Notes: a model not told the origin generated them from the sequence alone. A stretch of 64,000 nucleotides of DNA from Roseivirga sp. BDSF3-8 (GCF_041449215.1 NZ_JBGNFV010000001.1:1711001-1775000), one strand, 5' to 3'; shown: positions 18,680 to 28,139, counted from the stretch's first letter. Numbers and translations are program-made.

Positions 18680-20137
18680 ATGCGTTACGATTCCCTGAGT
18701 GAGATCCGGAAGGACATAGAGGCAGGTACTACTTCCTGTGAGAAGCTGGTAGAACACTACCTGAAGAATATCCGCGAAAAGGCGCACCTCAATGTCTTTC
18801 TGGAAGTATATGCAGAAGAGGCCCGTGAGGCTGCCCGCCGGGTAGACCAACGGATAGCTGACGGCACCGCCGGTAAACTGGCGGGTATGGTAGTGGGCCT
18901 TAAAGATGTACTTTGCCACAAGGATCACGGCTTGCAAAGCAGCAGCCGCATACTCGATGGGTTCGTATCTCAGTTTAACGGCACAGCGGTAGATCGTCTG
19001 TTGAAAGAAGATGCGATTGTCATAGGCAGACAGAGTTGTGATGAATTTGCCATGGGCTCGTCAAATGAGAACTCGGCTTTCGGCGCGGTTCTTAATGCTG
19101 ACGATGAAAGCCGTGTACCGGGAGGGAGTTCCGGAGCTTCTGCGGTGAGTGTACAGGCTGATATGTGCCTGCTCTCGCTTGGCTCGGATACGGGAGGGTC
19201 TGTAAGACAACCGGCTGCCTTCTGTGGTGTATACGGCCTTAAACCAACATATTCACGCATAAGCCGCTATGGGTTGGTGGCCTATGCCTCTTCATTTGAT
19301 ACGATTGGCGTCTTTAGCAGAAGTATTCAGGACTGTGCTCTGATGCTGGAGGTGATCGCCGGGGCAGATGAGCAGGACAGTACTGTATCACGTGAAGGGG
19401 TACCAGCTTACAGCAGGCATCTGGATAACAACCGCACGTACCGTATCGCCTATATAGCCAATACGCTTGACCATGATGGGCTCAGCGAAGAGGTGAAGGA
19501 TGCTACTCTGCGGAAAATAGCCCTCCTGAAGGAACAGGGGCATTCAGTAGAGCCGGTCGAGTTTAGCTTACTGGACTATGTATTGCCCACCTACTATATA
19601 CTTACGACGGCCGAGGCGAGTTCTAACCTGTCACGGTATGACGGAGTAAAGTATGGCTACCGGAGTGAAAACGGGCATGACCTGGAAACTATGTATAAGC
19701 TGACGCGGAGCGAAGGTTTCGGTGAAGAAGTCAAGCGGCGTATTATGCTGGGCACTTTCGTATTGAGTGCAAGCTACTACGACGCGTATTATACCAAAGC
19801 CCAGAAGGTGCGTCGCCTTATTTGTGATGAAACGGCAAAGCTACTGGAGGAATATGATTTTCTTATCTCCCCCACGACTCCTACGACGGCTTTCGGGCTG
19901 GGTGAGCATTCAGATAATCCTTTGGAGATGTACCTGGCTGACCTTTATACGGTACAGGCCTCTGTTTCCGGCATACCTGCCATATCTGTTCCCGTCGGGC
20001 GGGACGGTGATGGACTGTCGATAGGGCTGCAGGTAATGGCCGGTTCTTTTAAAGAGCAGGATTTGCTCGCCTTTGCAAAATATTTAGGCGCTGTAAGCGT
20101 AAGTGATAAAACCAGTAACTATACTCTCTGTAAATGA
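18680..20137 (+). CDS. gatA: Asp-tRNA(Asn)/Glu-tRNA(Gln) amidotransferase subunit A
   Basis: This is the 485-aa glutaminase subunit of GatCAB, which turns misacylated Glu-tRNA(Gln) or Asp-tRNA(Asn) into the correct aminoacyl-tRNA. The amidase Ser-cisSer-Lys triad is visible: Lys75 in VVGLKDVLC, and the two serines within RVPGGSSGASAVS and SLGSDTGGSVRQPAAFCG. The length is typical. gatB and gatC are elsewhere. Its stop overlaps the start of the next gene (ATGA), so the lytic transglycosylase is translationally coupled to it. Confidence 0.96.
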   Translation: MRYDSLSEIRKDIEAGTTSCEKLVEHYLKNIREKAHLNVFLEVYAEEAREAARRVDQRIADGTAGKLAGMVVGLKDVLCHKDHGLQSSSRILDGFVSQFNGTAVDRLLKEDAIVIGRQSCDEFAMGSSNENSAFGAVLNADDESRVPGGSSGASAVSVQADMCLLSLGSDTGGSVRQPAAFCGVYGLKPTYSRISRYGLVAYASSFDTIGVFSRSIQDCALMLEVIAGADEQDSTVSREGVPAYSRHLDNNRTYRIAYIANTLDHDGLSEEVKDATLRKIALLKEQGHSVEPVEFSLLDYVLPTYYILTTAEASSNLSRYDGVKYGYRSENGHDLETMYKLTRSEGFGEEVKRRIMLGTFVLSASYYDAYYTKAQKVRRLICDETAKLLEEYDFLISPTTPTTAFGLGEHSDNPLEMYLADLYTVQASVSGIPAISVPVGRDGDGLSIGLQVMAGSFKEQDLLAFAKYLGAVSVSDKTSNYTLCK

Positions 20138-21537
20138 AGCAACTATATATCATCTTCTCTCTTGTCGTATTTAGTCATCTGACAGGCTTGGCGCAACTGC
20201 CCTCTGCCGAAAATGACTTCATGACAGAAGCAAAAGAGGATGAGGAGCTTTATTATCCGGAGTATGATTACGACTATATACCTGATGCCAGCTATGACCT
20301 GGTGGAAGATCGCCTGCAGTGTATAGAGAATGAAATTCCACTTAATTTTCACCCGCGCGTTAAATCATTCGTTGATTATTTTACTGTCCGTGACCGCGAC
20401 TACTCTCGCCTGATGATAGAACGCAGCACGGTTTACTTCCCATTATTTGAGAAATACCTGGCTGAATATGGGCTACCGGATGAGCTTAAGTACCTGAGCA
20501 TAGTGGAATCGGGACTGGCGCCCGGCGCTGTATCGCGTGTAGGTGCTGTCGGGCTTTGGCAGTTCATGCCGGCTACAGGCCGTTACTTTCAGCTTCACCA
20601 GGATTTCTATATTGATCAGCGTATGGACCCTGATGAGGCCACGCGGGCTGCCTGTGCCTACCTGAAGGACCTTTACCGCCAGTTTAATGACTGGGAGCTG
20701 GCTCTGGCTTCATACAATGCCGGGCCGGGTAATGTGAGAAGGGCTATACGCCGCTCAGGCTATAAGAAGACCTTCTGGGAAATATACGATTACCTGCCTA
20801 GAGAAACCCGCTCGTATGTGCCTCAGTTTGTGGCGGTAACGTACATGATGAACTATCATGAAGAGCATAACCTGCACCCTCAGGAGTACCGTTATGCTAT
20901 GGAGCAGGACACGATACTGGTAGACCACTACGTTGACCTGGCGACGCTTTCATCGCTGGTGGGGCTGTGCCCGGATGACCTGAAGGAAATGAACCCTGCG
21001 CTTTACCGTGCAGCCGTGCCGGACGACATAAGTAAATACCCTATCCGTATACCAAGTGATGTAAAGGAGTTGCTGGACAGTAACCGTGTAGCCTTTCTGG
21101 ACAGTGCATCCAGGGTAGGACGTGACCGGCTGGAGTACCTGGCCCGCCACTCTGTTGGTAGCACTTATGGCCGTAAGCACATGACGCACCGCGTACGTAG
21201 CGGTGAGGTGCTTGGCTCTATTGCACAGCGATACGGGGTGCGTGTGGCAGACATACGTGCCTGGAACAACATCAGGGGAAACCTGATCCGTGTAAACCAA
21301 CGCCTGAATATTTACGTGTGGCCCGGACGCAGTATGTCTACTGCCAGCGCATCTACATCTTCTTCTAAACCTGTGACCACCTCCTCAGGTGGGAAAAAGT
21401 ATTATCATGTACAACCCGGGGACTCTCTGTGGAGTATCTCTAAAAAGTATCAGGGGCTAAGCATCGAAAAGATCAAGGAGCTGAATAACCTGAAGACAAA
21501 TAAGATCAAACCGGGCCAGAAGCTTGTGATCGGTTAG
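20134..21537 (+). CDS. MltD-like lytic transglycosylase with two LysM domains
   Basis: This 467-aa exported peptidoglycan-cleaving enzyme has a signal peptide ending near GLAQ and a family 1 transglycosylase (SLT) domain at about 105-225. The domain carries the catalytic Glu in LSIVESGLAPGAVS, followed by GAVGLWQFMPATGRYF and ALASYNAGPGNVRRA. Two LysM repeats at the C-terminus (THRVRSGEVLGSIAQRYGV and YYHVQPGDSLWSISKKYQG) are joined by a Ser/Thr-rich linker. This is the architecture of membrane-bound lytic transglycosylase D. It is coupled to gatA by a 4-nt overlap. Confidence 0.93.
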   Translation: MKQLYIIFSLVVFSHLTGLAQLPSAENDFMTEAKEDEELYYPEYDYDYIPDASYDLVEDRLQCIENEIPLNFHPRVKSFVDYFTVRDRDYSRLMIERSTVYFPLFEKYLAEYGLPDELKYLSIVESGLAPGAVSRVGAVGLWQFMPATGRYFQLHQDFYIDQRMDPDEATRAACAYLKDLYRQFNDWELALASYNAGPGNVRRAIRRSGYKKTFWEIYDYLPRETRSYVPQFVAVTYMMNYHEEHNLHPQEYRYAMEQDTILVDHYVDLATLSSLVGLCPDDLKEMNPALYRAAVPDDISKYPIRIPSDVKELLDSNRVAFLDSASRVGRDRLEYLARHSVGSTYGRKHMTHRVRSGEVLGSIAQRYGVRVADIRAWNNIRGNLIRVNQRLNIYVWPGRSMSTASASTSSSKPVTTSSGGKKYYHVQPGDSLWSISKKYQGLSIEKIKELNNLKTNKIKPGQKLVIG

Positions 21538-21915
21538 GCATAATTTCAGACTTTACCAGCCGTACTGAGCATTAAGTAGTCCCGTCCAGGGGTTAAATCT
21601 GCTTCGGATATAGCACTTTTTTCATATCCTATCAAATTATTAAGGAAATATGCGTTTCAACGAATAAAATTCATCTTTTGCGATGATTATTATTCGAATA
21701 ATGGATAAGTTGTATCCAATTTTGTAAGACTACTTCGGGATGGGGAACACGATTATTTGTTGTCACCCGAAGCACACTTACCTTCATTGTGTTAGTGTCA
21801 GTTAGAGCCCGGAAAACATTCCGGGCTTTCTGCTATTACCCTTTTCAGAAGGTGCAATCCATTACTTGTTTTTAGCACTATTGTTTATCATTGTAGCCAC
21901 TAATGCTTTTTTGAT
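21538..21915. other. Long structured leader region upstream of terC
   Basis: This 378-bp gap has no gene. It contains a 14-bp perfect palindrome ATTATTCGAATAAT (21689-21702), then a stem CTTCGGG/CCCGAAG (21733-21739 with 21766-21772), a small ACAC/GTGT hairpin, and a terminator-like hairpin at 21806-21827. These stacked structures about 90-180 bp before the TerC start suggest a regulated RNA leader. I did not find the conserved core of the known Mn riboswitch. Confidence 0.4.
21806..21829 (+). terminator. Terminator-like hairpin ahead of terC
   Basis: A 9-bp perfect stem AGCCCGGAA/TTCCGGGCT (21806-21814 and 21819-21827, loop AACA) is followed by a short TTT run. It may end the upstream operon or act as an attenuator in the terC leader. 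The T-run is weak. Confidence 0.55.
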
Positions 21916-22668
21916 ATGGAAACCATGCTCTCCGGTGATGTTATTATCAGTTTTTTATCTCTTACCCTCATGGAGATCGTGTTGGGTATTGATAATATTA
22001 TTTTCATCTCTATACTCACTGCGAGACTTCCGGAGCACCAGCAACAAAGGGGCCGGGTGATAGGTCTGCTACTGGCGCTGCTGGTAAGGATCGGGCTGTT
22101 GTTTGCTATAAGCTGGCTTGTAGGCCTGCAGTCTTCCCTGTTTACGGTATTCGATCATGATTTTAGCGGGCGTGACCTTATTTTGATGGCGGGCGGCCTG
22201 TTCCTGCTCTACAAAAGCACCACTGAGATACACGGTAAGCTGGAAGGGGAAACGGAGGAAGAGAAGAATGTACGGGTGAGCGGGTTTAGCCAGGTTATTT
22301 TTCAGATCATTCTGCTGGACATAGTCTTCAGTTTTGATAGTATCCTTACGGCGATTGGGCTGGTAGACAACATCTGGATAATGGTGGCGGCCGTAATCAT
22401 TTCTATAGGCGTAATGCTGCTGGCTGCTAAGAGGATAAGCGATTTTATACACAAACACCCTACTTTAAAGATGCTGGCTCTTGCCTTTCTGCTTCTTATC
22501 GGGGTTATGCTGATCCTTGACGGCTGGGGGGAGCATGTCCCTAAGGGGTATATCTATTTTGCTATCTTCTTCTCCCTGTTTGTGGAATTCTTAAATATCC
22601 GTACAAGCCGTAAGGCGGCGAAATCGGTGGAGCTGAAGCAAAAGTACTCGGAAAAGGAGGGTGATTAA
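21916..22668 (+). CDS. TerC-family integral membrane protein
   Basis: This 250-aa membrane protein of the TerC/YoaE family has about seven helices. The family metal-site motifs are present: LTLMEIVLGIDNIIF near the start and LDIVFSFDSILTAIGLVDN in the middle, both with conserved Asp in the membrane. Relatives export Mn(II) or load metal into exported proteins. The ATG at 21916 fits the family opening (a short N-terminus before the first helix). The structured leader upstream suggests control at the RNA level. Confidence 0.87.
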   Translation: METMLSGDVIISFLSLTLMEIVLGIDNIIFISILTARLPEHQQQRGRVIGLLLALLVRIGLLFAISWLVGLQSSLFTVFDHDFSGRDLILMAGGLFLLYKSTTEIHGKLEGETEEEKNVRVSGFSQVIFQIILLDIVFSFDSILTAIGLVDNIWIMVAAVIISIGVMLLAAKRISDFIHKHPTLKMLALAFLLLIGVMLILDGWGEHVPKGYIYFAIFFSLFVEFLNIRTSRKAAKSVELKQKYSEKEGD

Positions 22669-22788
22669 GAGGCAATAAATAGCATGGGGTCATCCGGCTA
22701 TGGGTAGGCCTTTTAATCATTTAATTGGTCGCGCCTGACTGACTGGGACATGCCGGGGCAATTATCACGAGCGGTTTCACACTCTAGA

Positions 22789-23709
22789 TCATACTATGGC
22801 CTTTTGCGCTTTTTTCTTTGGCCGGTTGGCCAGCCATACGCCGAGTATGATAGCCACTGTACCCAGAAGGTGACCAGGAAGAAGTTGCTCATTGTCTAAT
22901 ACGCCCCATAAAAGGGCGACTATTGGGATGATATAGGTAACTGAGCTGCTGAAAACAGGGGTACTCATTTTGATAAGCTTATTGAAAATGATAAGGGCAA
23001 GGGCAGTGCCCACCACACCTAAGGCTAAAATACCGCCAAGGGGCAGCCAAACGCCCGGGGTGGAGGTAGTCTTCGCTAAAAACCCTGTAAAGCCAAACAG
23101 GTAAATGGCGGCAATAGGCCCCACGGAAAGGAGGGACACGGATGTGATGACCAGTGGCCTCATGCCTTCAAAGTTGTATTTGATGAAGTTGACATTGATG
23201 CCGTAACAGATGGTGGCCATCACGACAAAAAAGGCGTAATAATTCAGGTCTGACCAGTCACCTCCTGATCCGGCGAGCACCAGGATAGCGGTACCTATAA
23301 AACCTAACGATAAGCCGACTGATTGCTGGCGATTTATAGGCTTTGCAAAGAGCAGGGCACCGAATATCAGGGTGAACAGTGGCGTGAGGGCATTAAGTAC
23401 GCCTGTAACGCTGCTGTTTAGCTGCGTTTGGGCCTTTGCAAACAGAAAGGCAGGGAAGAAACTACCCACCAGGCCTGCCACAAATAGCAGGAAGAACTCT
23501 CTGCCACTAAGGTTCCTTAGTGGCTTGAGGGCTAGAGGCATTAAAAAGATGGCGGCACTGAATATACGTAATGCCCCTACTTCACCGGGGCTGTAGATCT
23601 GCAGGCCTTTCTTGATAAGAATAAAGGAGCTGCCCCAGATGAGGGCAAGAAAAATGAGTAAAAACCAGGCAAGGCCGTTGCGGCTATTGCCCAGAAAAGG
23701 TATGTTCAT
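22789..23709 (-). CDS. EamA/DMT-family transporter
   Basis: This 306-aa inner-membrane protein has ten predicted helices arranged as two EamA repeats (WFLLIFLALIWGSSFILIKKG and the later NYYAFFVVMATICYGINVNF), with the short charged C-terminus PKKKAQKAIV. DMT-family members export metabolites such as amino acids or purines; the substrate is unknown. It is downstream of dusB by 2 bp on the same strand, so the two are probably co-transcribed. Confidence 0.88.
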   Translation of the reverse strand: MNIPFLGNSRNGLAWFLLIFLALIWGSSFILIKKGLQIYSPGEVGALRIFSAAIFLMPLALKPLRNLSGREFFLLFVAGLVGSFFPAFLFAKAQTQLNSSVTGVLNALTPLFTLIFGALLFAKPINRQQSVGLSLGFIGTAILVLAGSGGDWSDLNYYAFFVVMATICYGINVNFIKYNFEGMRPLVITSVSLLSVGPIAAIYLFGFTGFLAKTTSTPGVWLPLGGILALGVVGTALALIIFNKLIKMSTPVFSSSVTYIIPIVALLWGVLDNEQLLPGHLLGTVAIILGVWLANRPKKKAQKAIV

Positions 23710-23711
23710 TA

Positions 23712-24701
23712 CTAAACGGCTTCAAACGTGTATGCCTCCCTGATCTTGTCAAGGGTATCGATCACCTCCTGAGGTGACTCTGATTCTACGAGCACCATAC
23801 GGAAAGGTTTGAAGTTAGGCAGGCCCCGGAAATAGTTGGTATAATGCCGGCGCATTTCAAAGAGGCCCTTTTTATCCCCCTTCCACTCAAGGCTGAATTC
23901 AAGGTGCTTTTTGCAGACATTTACACGCTCTTCCAGTGTGGGAGCGGGCAGTTTCTGACCGGTAGCCATATAGTGCTTGATCTCGTTAAAAATCCAGGGG
24001 TACCCGATAGCGGCCCGGCCAATCATAATGCCATCCACACCATACTTATTACGATACTCCAGGGCTTTTTCGGGGCTGTCGATATCACCATTGCCAAAGA
24101 TGGGGATCTCTATCTCAGGCATATTTTTTACTTCGGCGATGTATTCCCAGTTAGCGACTCCCTTGTACATTTGCTTGCGCGTGCGGCCATGAATGGTAAG
24201 GGCCTTGATGCCGGCATCCTGCAGTCGCAGGGCTGCTTCTTTGATCTTGATGGTACTGTCATCCCAGCCGAGGCGTGTCTTAACAGTTACGGGCAGGTTT
24301 ACGCGCTTTACAATCTCGGCAGTCATTTTCTGCATCTTTGGCAGGTCCTGTAATATGCCAGCTCCGGCGCCTTTACAGGCTACCTTTTTTACAGGACAGC
24401 CATAATTGATGTCGATCAGCTCGGGACGGGCTTCTTCGGCAATGGCTGCCGCCTCCCGCATAGAGTCTATCTTGTCGCCGAATATCTGAATGCCTATCGG
24501 TCGCTCATAATCGTAAATATCAAGCTTTTCCACACTTTTGACCGCATCACGGATCAGCCCTTCGGAGGAGATGAATTCCGTATACATCATGTCTGCACCG
24601 TTCTCTTTACACACGGCCCGGAAAGGCGGATCACTCACATCTTCCATCGGAGCAAGCAGCAGGGGAAACTCTCCCAGTTCGAGGTCAGCTATTCGTACCA
24701 A
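23712..24701 (-). CDS. dusB: tRNA-dihydrouridine synthase DusB-like
   Basis: This 329-aa flavoenzyme reduces uridine in the D-loop of tRNAs. The FMN/TIM-barrel signatures are LLLAPMEDVSDPPFRAVCKE, DINYGCPVKKVACKGAGAG (catalytic Cys in NYGCPVKKV), PVTVKTRLGWD, LTIHGRTRKQMY and GNGDIDSPEKA. The apparent start is TTG at 24701; there is no ATG close by in frame, and the N-terminus VRIADLELGEFPLLLAPMED fits the family length, so a non-ATG start is likely. It diverges from the CAAX protease gene with only 37 bp between. Confidence 0.93.
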   Translation of the reverse strand: MVRIADLELGEFPLLLAPMEDVSDPPFRAVCKENGADMMYTEFISSEGLIRDAVKSVEKLDIYDYERPIGIQIFGDKIDSMREAAAIAEEARPELIDINYGCPVKKVACKGAGAGILQDLPKMQKMTAEIVKRVNLPVTVKTRLGWDDSTIKIKEAALRLQDAGIKALTIHGRTRKQMYKGVANWEYIAEVKNMPEIEIPIFGNGDIDSPEKALEYRNKYGVDGIMIGRAAIGYPWIFNEIKHYMATGQKLPAPTLEERVNVCKKHLEFSLEWKGDKKGLFEMRRHYTNYFRGLPNFKPFRMVLVESESPQEVIDTLDKIREAYTFEAV

Positions 24702-24738
24702 TTTTATATTTCCTTTTTTCCAGTAAATTTACGCCAAT

Positions 24739-25881
24739 ATGATTAAAATGGACAGCCTTGCACCGCTTTCTATGCACAGACCGCCCTGGCTTTCTCTAAT
24801 AGTGGCGATTTTGTTCTTTGTAGGAGGCATTATTTTTATAGGCCCCATGCTGGGTATACTGGCCCTATTACCCCTTTCAGGCCTGGATGTCAACACTATG
24901 AATGAGATGTTGACCAACCCTTCGGCCTTTCCTGAGGCCAAAACGGGAATCCTGCTTTTCCAGGGAATTAATTCATTCGGTGCTTTCATCATCGCCCCTT
25001 TGCTATACTTACTTGTGACCGATAAAGTTCATCCGGGGTATTTCTTTAATACGCGAAATGCAAAACCGGGAGCCTTACTGCTTTGTGCAGCTATCACGTT
25101 TTTCTATATGCAGGTGAATGGTGTCTTTATCGAATGGAATGCCGGGCTTACTCTTCCGGAGGGCCTTGCGCCTGTGGAGGCGTGGATGAAGAATGCAGAA
25201 GACACGGCCATGCGTATGACGGAATTTCTAACGGACTTTAGCAGTCCGGGGTATTTTCTACTGACGGTTCTGGTACTGGCTATACTACCTGCGATAGGTG
25301 AAGAGTTGCTTTTCAGAGGAATTTTTCAGAATCTGATAGCCCGGTGGTTTGGCAATATCCATGTGGGTATCTGGGCTTCGGCCTTTCTATTCAGTGCTGT
25401 GCATATGCAGTTTTACGGGTTTGTGCCCAGACTGCTATTAGGGGCTCTCTTTGGCTATCTGTATATTTGGTCAGGAAACATGGTTTATGCCATGCTGGCC
25501 CACTTTATCAACAACTTTTTGTCTTTGCTTGCACTGTACCTGGTGCAGCAAGGGGTTATAGATGTTGACTTTTCTGCAACCGAAACGCTCCCCACGGGTT
25601 CCCTACTTATAGCGGCTGTACTGGCTATAGCAGGTACCGTCTTTTTCAAAAGGCTTTTTGGGGAACATAATGATAAAGAAAGCTGGGAAACTGTGTACCG
25701 CTCGCCGGAAGAATACCGGGCGCAGATGGTCACCGACATCCTGGAAAAAAAAGGGCTCAACCCGGTGCTGCTTAATAAAAAAGAGTCAGCTTACGGTACT
25801 ACAGGTGACTACGAGGTCTCTGTAATACGAAATGAGGCGGATGGAGCTCACCAAATCATAAAGAATGATATCGAGTTTTAG
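24739..25881 (+). CDS. CPBP-family intramembrane metalloprotease with C-terminal DUF2007-like domain
   Basis: This 380-aa membrane protein of the CAAX-protease/bacteriocin-processing (CPBP, Abi) family has about eight helices. The active-site motifs are IGEELLFRGIFQNL (E188, E189, R193), FSAVHMQF (H222) and LAHFINN (H255), as needed for an intramembrane glutamyl protease. After the last helix comes a soluble tail (about 314-380; YRSPEEYRAQMVTDILEKKG) that resembles DUF2007-type domains, an uncommon fusion. Its 3' end overlaps cdsA by 17 nt. Substrates are unknown. Confidence 0.85.
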   Translation: MIKMDSLAPLSMHRPPWLSLIVAILFFVGGIIFIGPMLGILALLPLSGLDVNTMNEMLTNPSAFPEAKTGILLFQGINSFGAFIIAPLLYLLVTDKVHPGYFFNTRNAKPGALLLCAAITFFYMQVNGVFIEWNAGLTLPEGLAPVEAWMKNAEDTAMRMTEFLTDFSSPGYFLLTVLVLAILPAIGEELLFRGIFQNLIARWFGNIHVGIWASAFLFSAVHMQFYGFVPRLLLGALFGYLYIWSGNMVYAMLAHFINNFLSLLALYLVQQGVIDVDFSATETLPTGSLLIAAVLAIAGTVFFKRLFGEHNDKESWETVYRSPEEYRAQMVTDILEKKGLNPVLLNKKESAYGTTGDYEVSVIRNEADGAHQIIKNDIEF

Positions 25882-26695
25882 TAATTTAAGTAATTTAAAA
25901 CAGCGGCTTTTATCGGCCATAGTGGGTGTTATCATAGTGGTGGTATCCCTGATCACCAGCGAGTGGACGTATTTTGTTACACTGCTGGCGCTATGCACTC
26001 TAACTCAATTAGAGTTTTATAAACTGGTAGGTATTGATGGGATGATCCCTCTCAAAACGTGGGGGACATTTACCGGAATGTGTCTTTTTTCGCTGAGCTT
26101 TCTGGTAGAACGCGAAACGCTACCTGCCTCTTATTACTTTCTCATATTCCCTCCCCTGAGTCTCGTCTATTTTATTAAACTTTATCGCAAGGCTGATAAA
26201 AAGCCCTTTACTAACATTGCTTTTACTTTTTTAGGTATAATCTACGTAGCACTGCCTTTTTCATTGCTCAATGTGTGTGCATATAGCCAGGGTTATTACA
26301 GCCATGAGATCATACTTGGCTGTCTGCTGATCCTATGGGCCAGTGACACAGGGGCTTACTTCGCCGGGGTAAACTTCGGGCGTACGAAGCTGTTTGAGCG
26401 CGTCTCTCCCAAAAAATCGTGGGAGGGTAGTATTGGTGGTGCTATCACGGCTATGGGGATGGCTTTTGCCGTAGCGTATTTTTATTTGGATCTGTTTGAC
26501 TGGCAATGGCTTTGTATAGGAGGCATAATAGTAGTGGCCGGCACCTACGGTGACTTGGTTGAGAGCCTCTTTAAACGGAGTATTATGATAAAAGACTCTG
26601 GCCGCGGTATCCCGGGGCACGGAGGCTTTCTGGACCGTTTTGACGGGCTACTTCTGGCAGCGCCATTCATTGCCACATTCTTAAAATTATTCTGA
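25865..26695 (+). CDS. cdsA: Phosphatidate cytidylyltransferase
   Basis: This 276-aa membrane enzyme makes CDP-diacylglycerol from phosphatidate and CTP, the branch point for phosphatidylethanolamine and phosphatidylglycerol. It has about seven helices and the family signature S-x-x-K-R...K-D...P-G-H-G-G-x-x-D-R-x-D, seen as SLFKRSIMIKDSGRG followed by IPGHGGFLDRFDGL. The start ATG lies inside the CPBP protease gene (17-nt overlap). psd, two genes downstream, uses the product after PssA. Confidence 0.95.
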   Translation: MISSFSNLSNLKQRLLSAIVGVIIVVVSLITSEWTYFVTLLALCTLTQLEFYKLVGIDGMIPLKTWGTFTGMCLFSLSFLVERETLPASYYFLIFPPLSLVYFIKLYRKADKKPFTNIAFTFLGIIYVALPFSLLNVCAYSQGYYSHEIILGCLLILWASDTGAYFAGVNFGRTKLFERVSPKKSWEGSIGGAITAMGMAFAVAYFYLDLFDWQWLCIGGIIVVAGTYGDLVESLFKRSIMIKDSGRGIPGHGGFLDRFDGLLLAAPFIATFLKLF

Positions 26696-26748
26696 AATAC
26701 TGCCGTTACATTGTTCATTGATTTCGCTTTTATTTCATGAGCATTTCG

Positions 26749-26756
26749 TTACTTTG
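26749..26756 (+). promoter_or_regulatory. Possible -7 box of the glutamate dehydrogenase gene
   Basis: TTACTTTG differs at one position from TAnnTTTG and sits 34 bp before the ATG, a common spacing in this phylum. No matching -33 TTTG is found at 19-21 bp, so this is tentative. Confidence 0.35.
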
Positions 26757-26790
26757 CAAACGTATTCGGTAATCAACTGAAAGAGTCTGT

Positions 26791-28065
26791 ATGGCCTATA
26801 TCGAACCTGCTCCTATTAAGGATAAGGAGAACCCTTTTGAATCGATGATGTCCAGGTTTCACATCGCAGCACAAACGCTGGGGTTGGACGATGAGATTTA
26901 TAACGTACTGAAATCACCTGCCAAGCAGGTGTTGGTATCACTCCCTATCACCATGGACGATGGTTCCATTCAGGTATTTGAAGGGTACCGCGTCATTCAC
27001 TCAAATATTCTGGGGCCATCTAAGGGTGGCATTCGCTACGACATGGGTGTAAACCTGGATGAGGTAAAGGCCCTGGCGGCCTGGATGACCTGGAAATGTG
27101 CGGTGGTGGATATACCATACGGGGGTGCCAAAGGGGGTATTCGCTGTAACCCGCGTCAGATGTCTGCGGGCGAGATAGAGCGCCTCACTCGTGCCTTTAC
27201 CTCCGCCCTCATAGAGATATTCGGACCGGATCGTGACATACCTGCACCTGATATGGGAACAGGGCCCCGAGAAATGGCCTGGTTGATGGACCAGTACTCC
27301 CGCTCATACGGGCGTACGGAAAACGCCGTGGTTACGGGTAAACCTCTGGTCCTTGGAGGCTCACTGGGAAGACAGGAAGCTACCGGTCGCGGAGTGATGG
27401 TGTCGGCCCTGGCTGCTATGGAGAAACTGAAGATTAACCCTTACCGCGCTACGTGTGCTGTACAGGGCTTTGGTAACGTTGGCTCTTTCGCAGCCCTGCT
27501 GCTGGAAGAGCGCGGGCTGAAGGTAGTCGCTATCTCTGACCTTTCAGGAGCCTACTATAACCCTAAAGGCATTCAGATCCATGAGGCCATAGAGTACCGT
27601 AATAAAAACAACGGCTCGCTGGAGGGCATGGAAGGTGCAGAAAAAATTGGTGGTGACGAGCTTCTGGAACTGGACGTGGACCTGCTGATTCCTGCGGCTA
27701 AGGAGGATGTAATCACTATACAGAATGCCGAGCGCATTAAGGCGAGGCTTATTGTGGAGGGTGCCAACGGCCCTACTTCGGCCCGTGCTGATAATATCAT
27801 CAATGATAAAGGCATTATGGTAGCCCCCGACATTCTGGCTAATGCTGGAGGGGTAACTGTAAGCTACTTCGAGTGGGTGCAGAACCGACTGGGCTATAAA
27901 TGGACTGGCGAGCGTGTAAACCGTCGCTCAGACAGGATTATGAAGGAAGCCTTTGACAATGTGTACCGCACATCAATTGAATACAAGGTATCAATGAGAA
28001 TAGCGGCTTATATCGTAGCCATCGATAAAGTAGCCAAAACATATAAGTTCCGCGGAGGTTTTTAA
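26791..28065 (+). CDS. Glu/Leu/Phe/Val-family dehydrogenase, probably glutamate dehydrogenase
   Basis: This 424-aa enzyme interconverts glutamate and 2-oxoglutarate plus ammonia using NAD(P)H. The catalytic Lys region VDIPYGGAKGGIRCNP, the substrate-binding GPSKGGIRYDMGVNLDEV, the NAD-binding Rossmann motif VQGFGNVGSFAA and the C-terminal GVTVSYFEWVQNRLGYKW are all typical of glutamate rather than leucine dehydrogenases. Length and start are normal. A clear terminator follows. Together with gltB at the left edge it covers both routes of ammonium handling. Confidence 0.92.
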   Translation: MAYIEPAPIKDKENPFESMMSRFHIAAQTLGLDDEIYNVLKSPAKQVLVSLPITMDDGSIQVFEGYRVIHSNILGPSKGGIRYDMGVNLDEVKALAAWMTWKCAVVDIPYGGAKGGIRCNPRQMSAGEIERLTRAFTSALIEIFGPDRDIPAPDMGTGPREMAWLMDQYSRSYGRTENAVVTGKPLVLGGSLGRQEATGRGVMVSALAAMEKLKINPYRATCAVQGFGNVGSFAALLLEERGLKVVAISDLSGAYYNPKGIQIHEAIEYRNKNNGSLEGMEGAEKIGGDELLELDVDLLIPAAKEDVITIQNAERIKARLIVEGANGPTSARADNIINDKGIMVAPDILANAGGVTVSYFEWVQNRLGYKWTGERVNRRSDRIMKEAFDNVYRTSIEYKVSMRIAAYIVAIDKVAKTYKFRGGF

Positions 28066-28087
28066 TAATAACTCCCGAGACAGTATT

Positions 28088-28126
28088 ATAGCGCAGGCTT
28101 ACGGAGTTTGCGCTATTTTATTTTTA
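28088..28126 (+). terminator. Terminator after glutamate dehydrogenase
   Basis: The 8-bp stem ATAGCGCA (28088-28095)/TGCGCTAT (28109-28116) with a 13-nt loop is followed by TTTTATTTTT. It lies directly between glutamate dehydrogenase and psd. Confidence 0.8.
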
Positions 28127-28139
28127 TACCGAGAATACC

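Noticed and set aside
21538-21915. Canonical yybP-ykoY manganese riboswitch before terC
   Set aside because: The conserved core of that riboswitch could not be found by eye; only generic hairpins are present.
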